Source: Lachnospiraceae bacterium UBA6987
GTDB lineage: Bacteria; Bacillota; Clostridia; Lachnospirales; Lachnospiraceae
Reading direction: 5' to 3'
DNA: 61,430 bases
Assembly: GCA_002449955.1 (NCBI GenBank)
Contig: DJYD01000070.1
Span: forward strand, 53,138-114,567
The position numbers and the translations under genes were made by a program. Positions 58,753-61,430 of this stretch are shown one piece after another. Position 1 is the first letter of the stretch; each line of letters opens with the position of its first letter. Under the pieces are notes generated by a model. That model was given only the letters and a program-made list of their open reading frames with translations. It ran no database searches and was not told the origin of the DNA.

Positions 58753-59853
58753 ATGAAGGAAATAACAGGACAGGGGAAAAAGCAAAACCAGAAGCTTAAA
58801 CCCTATCTTGTACTTCAGTATCTCCTAAAAAATTCTGATGAGAACCATGTGGTTTCTGCACCCCAGATTGTCGGCTATCTCCAAGAGGCAGGAATAGATG
58901 CAGAGCGGCGTTCCATTTATCGTGATATTGAAGAAATAAACAAAGCCATGCTCATGGCAGAGAAAGACTTGTACCTTGATGAGGCCAAGGAAGAACTTGA
59001 AGAGTATGGCGATGAAGCGCGGTATATTGTTTATGATGCTAACAAAAAGGGCTTCTATGTGCGTGAGCGGCGCTATGAATTCGACGAAATCCGGCTTGCA
59101 GCGGAAACCATTTACGCATCAAAATACTTGGCGGAGAGTGAAGCAAAAACACTTGTGGATCTTATATGTAGTTTCGTAAGTGAGCACCAAGCCGAAAAGA
59201 TCAAGCACGATGTTTTTCTTGCGGATAGAGTTAAAACTAATAATAGGAGCACTTTTAATAATATCTCAACCATCAATGCTGCCATGCGTTATGAACTTGA
59301 CGGCGAAAGGCATACTCCAGAGAAGATTTCTTTTAAGTATCTGAAACACACAATTAATGATGTAAAGCGGCAAATAGAACGGAGAAAAGGCGATCAATAT
59401 ATTGTCAGTCCGTATTGTTTACTGCTAAACGAAGGAAACTACTATATGCTCGCTTATGAAGATAAGCGGCAAAAGATCATCACTTACCGTGTTGACAGAA
59501 TGCGAGATGTACGGCTCACAGGAGAACCAAGAGAAGGAAGAGAGGCATTTGAAGCCATTGACTTGAAGACATATATACAACGCAACTTCTCCATGTTTGG
59601 CGGTGATGAGAAAACAGTAACTATCCGTTTCATTAATCCTCTCTTGGATACTGTTATTGATCGTTTTGGAACGAACAGGGTTCAGTATTCAAGAATTGAT
59701 GACCGTCATTTTTCTATCACTGTGCCAATTGGGATTAGTGATCAATTTTTTGGTTGGCTCTGCGGCTTCGGCAATAAAGCAAAGATAGTTGCTCCTGCTG
59801 ATGTTGTTGAGAGGTTTGAGCAGTATATTGATAAAATCAGAAGCCTGTATTAA
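58753..59853 (+). CDS. WYL domain-containing transcriptional regulator
   Basis: A 366-residue regulator. The N-terminal winged helix (about 13-65) has LQYLLKNSDENHVVSAPQIVGYLQ and RRSIYRDIEEIN. The WYL core (about 190-275) has YYMLAYEDKRQKIITYRVDRM, and a WCX-like C-terminal extension (about 290-366) has FGGDEKTVTIRF and WLCGFGNKAKIVAP. WYL proteins sense nucleic acids or nucleotides and often control defence islands such as BREX and CBASS. It is divergent from the Ltp gene. I chose the ATG at 58753 over 58690 because the promoter and AAGGAGG lie between them. Confidence 0.9.
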   Translation: MKEITGQGKKQNQKLKPYLVLQYLLKNSDENHVVSAPQIVGYLQEAGIDAERRSIYRDIEEINKAMLMAEKDLYLDEAKEELEEYGDEARYIVYDANKKGFYVRERRYEFDEIRLAAETIYASKYLAESEAKTLVDLICSFVSEHQAEKIKHDVFLADRVKTNNRSTFNNISTINAAMRYELDGERHTPEKISFKYLKHTINDVKRQIERRKGDQYIVSPYCLLLNEGNYYMLAYEDKRQKIITYRVDRMRDVRLTGEPREGREAFEAIDLKTYIQRNFSMFGGDEKTVTIRFINPLLDTVIDRFGTNRVQYSRIDDRHFSITVPIGISDQFFGWLCGFGNKAKIVAPADVVERFEQYIDKIRSLY

Positions 59854-59858
59854 ATAAG

Positions 59859-59898
59859 GGAGGTTGCCGGTGAAGGTATGGAATGACCGGCAACCTCC
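59859..59898. terminator. Bidirectional terminator between the WYL and integrase genes
   Basis: GGAGGTTGCCGGT and ACCGGCAACCTCC form a perfect 13-bp stem with a 14-base loop, followed by TGCTTTTG. Confidence 0.85.
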
Positions 59899-59906
59899 TG
59901 CTTTTG

Positions 59907-60839
59907 CTAACGTTGTATCCTATGTCGCTGTCGAATCAGTTGAGCAAGCGGCGATTTTTCATCATATTTGTCTGCAAGATCCTTGTTGAAAATCTGGCAG
60001 TAGTGTTTTGTTGTTCGCAAAGTTGTATGACCCAATAATTTTTGAAGTGAGAAAGCATCACCATTGCCATCAACAAGATATTTGTGTGCGAAGGTGTGAC
60101 GGAATGCGTGAATACTTGTCCTTTTCACTCCACGTGATTTGTTATAGTGTGCCACAGCAAGACGTAAAGCGTTTTCTGATAATTGGTCTCCGTATTGATC
60201 ACAAAACAGGTAGTTTTCCGACATTCCTTTTCTTATATTTATATATTCTCTCAAAATAATAACCATTTGACTACACAAAGGGTTTACTTGTATCCTTTTG
60301 GTTTTTGTATGACGGAAAACAACTTGCCGATGATCCAGATCAATATCTTTGTTTTGGATATGGCGTAAAGTTGATGCACGGCAGCCACTATTAAGAAAGA
60401 AGCAGATGATAACCCAGTTTCGGTATTCACAGAAGGAACTGGAAGAGGAGGGCTTCACTAATAACTTTTCAAGTTCTGCATCTGTATAGATTTCTTTCAC
60501 AGTTTCAATTTCTTTAACGTTATGCCAGTGAAGATCAGAATATCCCTCGTTGTTACACCAAGTCAAAAATGTCTTCATCATACGCGTATAAGTTGCGATT
60601 GAGTTCTGAGCAAGTTTTGCTTTTCTCATCGCAACCACCATTCCATTTAGTTCTCTCTTGGATAATTCACTAATAGGAGAGGACACATCAAGATACTTCT
60701 TAAATGTTTTAAAGATGTTATGATAATTCTTTAATGTTGAATCAGAGACACCATAAGATGTTTTGTCCATGATAAAAGCACTATATGCTTCTTCAAAAGA
60801 CATGCCGCATTGTTCGTTTTCTTTGATTTGGATCTTCAT
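59907..60839 (-). CDS. int: Tyrosine recombinase/integrase
   Basis: A 310-residue phage-type integrase. The N-terminal core-binding domain (about 12-100) has SDSTLKNYHNIFKTFKKYL. The catalytic domain carries Arg154 (SGCRAST), Lys179, His244 and Arg247 (HAFRHTFA), His271 (LLGHT) and nucleophile Tyr280 (TTKHYCQI). All catalytic residues are present. It inserts and, with help, excises the element at the tRNA-Thr 3' end. A hairpin ends two bases before the ATG and contains the purine-rich ribosome site, which may limit its translation. Confidence 0.95.
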   Translation of the reverse strand: MKIQIKENEQCGMSFEEAYSAFIMDKTSYGVSDSTLKNYHNIFKTFKKYLDVSSPISELSKRELNGMVVAMRKAKLAQNSIATYTRMMKTFLTWCNNEGYSDLHWHNVKEIETVKEIYTDAELEKLLVKPSSSSSFCEYRNWVIICFFLNSGCRASTLRHIQNKDIDLDHRQVVFRHTKTKRIQVNPLCSQMVIILREYINIRKGMSENYLFCDQYGDQLSENALRLAVAHYNKSRGVKRTSIHAFRHTFAHKYLVDGNGDAFSLQKLLGHTTLRTTKHYCQIFNKDLADKYDEKSPLAQLIRQRHRIQR

Positions 60840-60841
60840 TT

Positions 60842-60890
60842 TTAGACCGCTTCCCTTTCTTCCTTTTGGTATGGCAGGGAAGCGGTCTAA
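60842..60890. promoter_or_regulatory. Inverted arm-type repeat and hairpin over the integrase ribosome site
   Basis: TTAGACCGCTTCCCT (60842-60856) and its exact complement (60876-60890) form a 15-bp stem. On the integrase strand the second arm, AGGGAAGCGGTCTAA, holds the likely ribosome site and ends 2 bases before the ATG. Partial copies lie at the far left end of the element. Confidence 0.72.
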
Positions 60891-61006
60891 CGTAACGAAT
60901 CCTGTTATTTTCAGACCGGATTCGGAAATGCGCCGATACCTGCCTGGAAATAGCCGTATGCCTTGATGTACCTGGATAAAACATTACCCCAAGGAATCAT
61001 CCCCCG

Positions 61007-61090
<84 letters not shown>

Positions 61091-61122
61091 TTATGCACAG
61101 GCGTTTTCGCCGCGCAAGGTGT

Positions 61123-61151
61123 AATATACAATAATCTTTTCCACTTGTCAA
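61123..61151 (-). promoter_or_regulatory. Promoter of tRNA-Thr
   Basis: On the minus strand TTGACA (61146-61151) and TATATT (61123-61128) have a 17-base spacer, 33 bases before the tRNA. Confidence 0.82.
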
Positions 61152-61173
61152 CACATTTTTTTAAGAAAAACAG

Positions 61174-61202
61174 TTGACACTTGCAGGCTTTTATTGTAGA
61201 AT
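61174..61202 (+). promoter_or_regulatory. Promoter of the tRNA-Gly/His/Gln operon
   Basis: TTGACA (61174-61179) and TAGAAT (61197-61202) with a 17-base spacer, divergent from the tRNA-Thr promoter. Confidence 0.8.
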
Positions 61203-61226
61203 CACGATTGCGCTGTTTGAGGTCGC

Positions 61227-61297
61227 GCGGGTGTAGTTCAATGGTAGAACACCAGCCTTCCAAGCTGGACACGTGGGTTCGATTCCCATCACCCGCT
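61227..61297 (+). tRNA. tRNA-Gly (TCC)
   Basis: A complete cloverleaf: acceptor GCGGGTG with CACCCGC, anticodon loop CTTCCAA giving TCC, T-loop TTCGATT. First tRNA of a rightward tRNA operon. Confidence 0.96.
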
Positions 61298-61326
61298 TAT
61301 CCTTACAGCGCCGGCATGGACCGCAT

Positions 61327-61400
61327 GGTGGGTTTAGCACAGTTGGCAGGGCGTCAGATTGTGGTTCTGAAGGTCGTGGGTTCGAGCCCCACAACCCACC
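61327..61400 (+). tRNA. tRNA-His (GTG)
   Basis: The acceptor GTGGGTT pairs with AACCCAC, with an extra 5' G (-1) opposite discriminator C, the mark of tRNA-His. The anticodon loop is TTGTGGT (GTG). Confidence 0.96.
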
Positions 61401-61405
61401 CTCCT

Positions 61406-61430
61406 TGGGCTATAGCCAAGCGGTAAGGCA
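61406..61430 (+). tRNA. tRNA-Gln 5' half, cut by window edge
   Basis: TGGGCTATAGCCAAGCGGTA is the usual start of bacterial tRNA-Gln, with the unusual U1 acceptor base. The anticodon is beyond the window. Confidence 0.82.

Overview
The window reads as a chromosomal segment of a Gram-positive anaerobe of the class Clostridia, most likely Lachnospiraceae or a near relative. The support is strong AGGAGG-type ribosome sites, near-consensus sigma-A promoters, three lipobox oligopeptide-binding proteins with Lachnospiraceae-style Thr/Glu/Pro linkers, a MecA-like adaptor, a zinc-ribbon L32 and many Rho-independent terminators. The core is moderately GC-rich; an 8.35 kb block near the right end is visibly AT-richer. 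tRNA genes bound the window on both sides.

Layout. (1) 1-200: a cut tRNA and tRNA-Met. (2) 317-11783, all minus: a MecA-like adaptor, an aminotransferase, a CofE-like ligase, a MacB-type ABC protein, two adjacent ECF sigma/membrane-partner modules, and an M32 carboxypeptidase. (3) 11924-12250: rpmF on a consensus promoter. (4) 12255-15813: a heterodimeric ABC exporter with one degenerate ATP site. (5) 15814-21238: a possible GEMM-like riboswitch, an SH3/GH18 exo-protein, a MATE pump and a phosphohexomutase. (6) 21318-25161, minus: DUF4037, TPR, AEC permease and endonuclease/phosphatase-family genes.

(7) 25369-41710: a 16 kb oligopeptide/nickel-type ABC transport locus. It has three binding proteins, a fused double ATPase, one OppB/OppC pair, an OppD with a ~235-residue coiled-coil insert, an OppF with a C-terminal membrane tail, and a membrane-anchored protein that looks like a degenerate ApbE domain. 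Only one permease pair serves all of these. (8) 41704-46474: truA and a two-gene secreted/membrane pair. (9) 46471-52636: two TetR regulators with an MFS permease, a GntP-type permease, an aldo/keto reductase and an SDR, probably a small uptake-and-oxidation cluster for an unknown organic acid or sugar acid.

(10) 52658-61062: an integrated mobile element, the most interesting part. It lies between 56-bp direct repeats that are the 3' part of tRNA-Thr(GGT) and carries a tyrosine integrase at the tRNA end. Its other genes are a serine recombinase, an XRE repressor with three operators built into divergent promoters, a tandem pair of paralogous small proteins, a winged-helix protein, a small gene with an in-frame amber codon, a zinc-ribbon membrane protein, an Ltp-repeat (superinfection-exclusion-like) membrane protein, and a divergent WYL regulator. 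I see no capsid, relaxase or conjugation gene, so it looks like a satellite-type or mobilised island that may protect its host from phage. (11) 61018-61430: the intact tRNA-Thr, then tRNA-Gly, tRNA-His and a cut tRNA-Gln.

All calls are by reading motifs and family resemblance; no database search was run.
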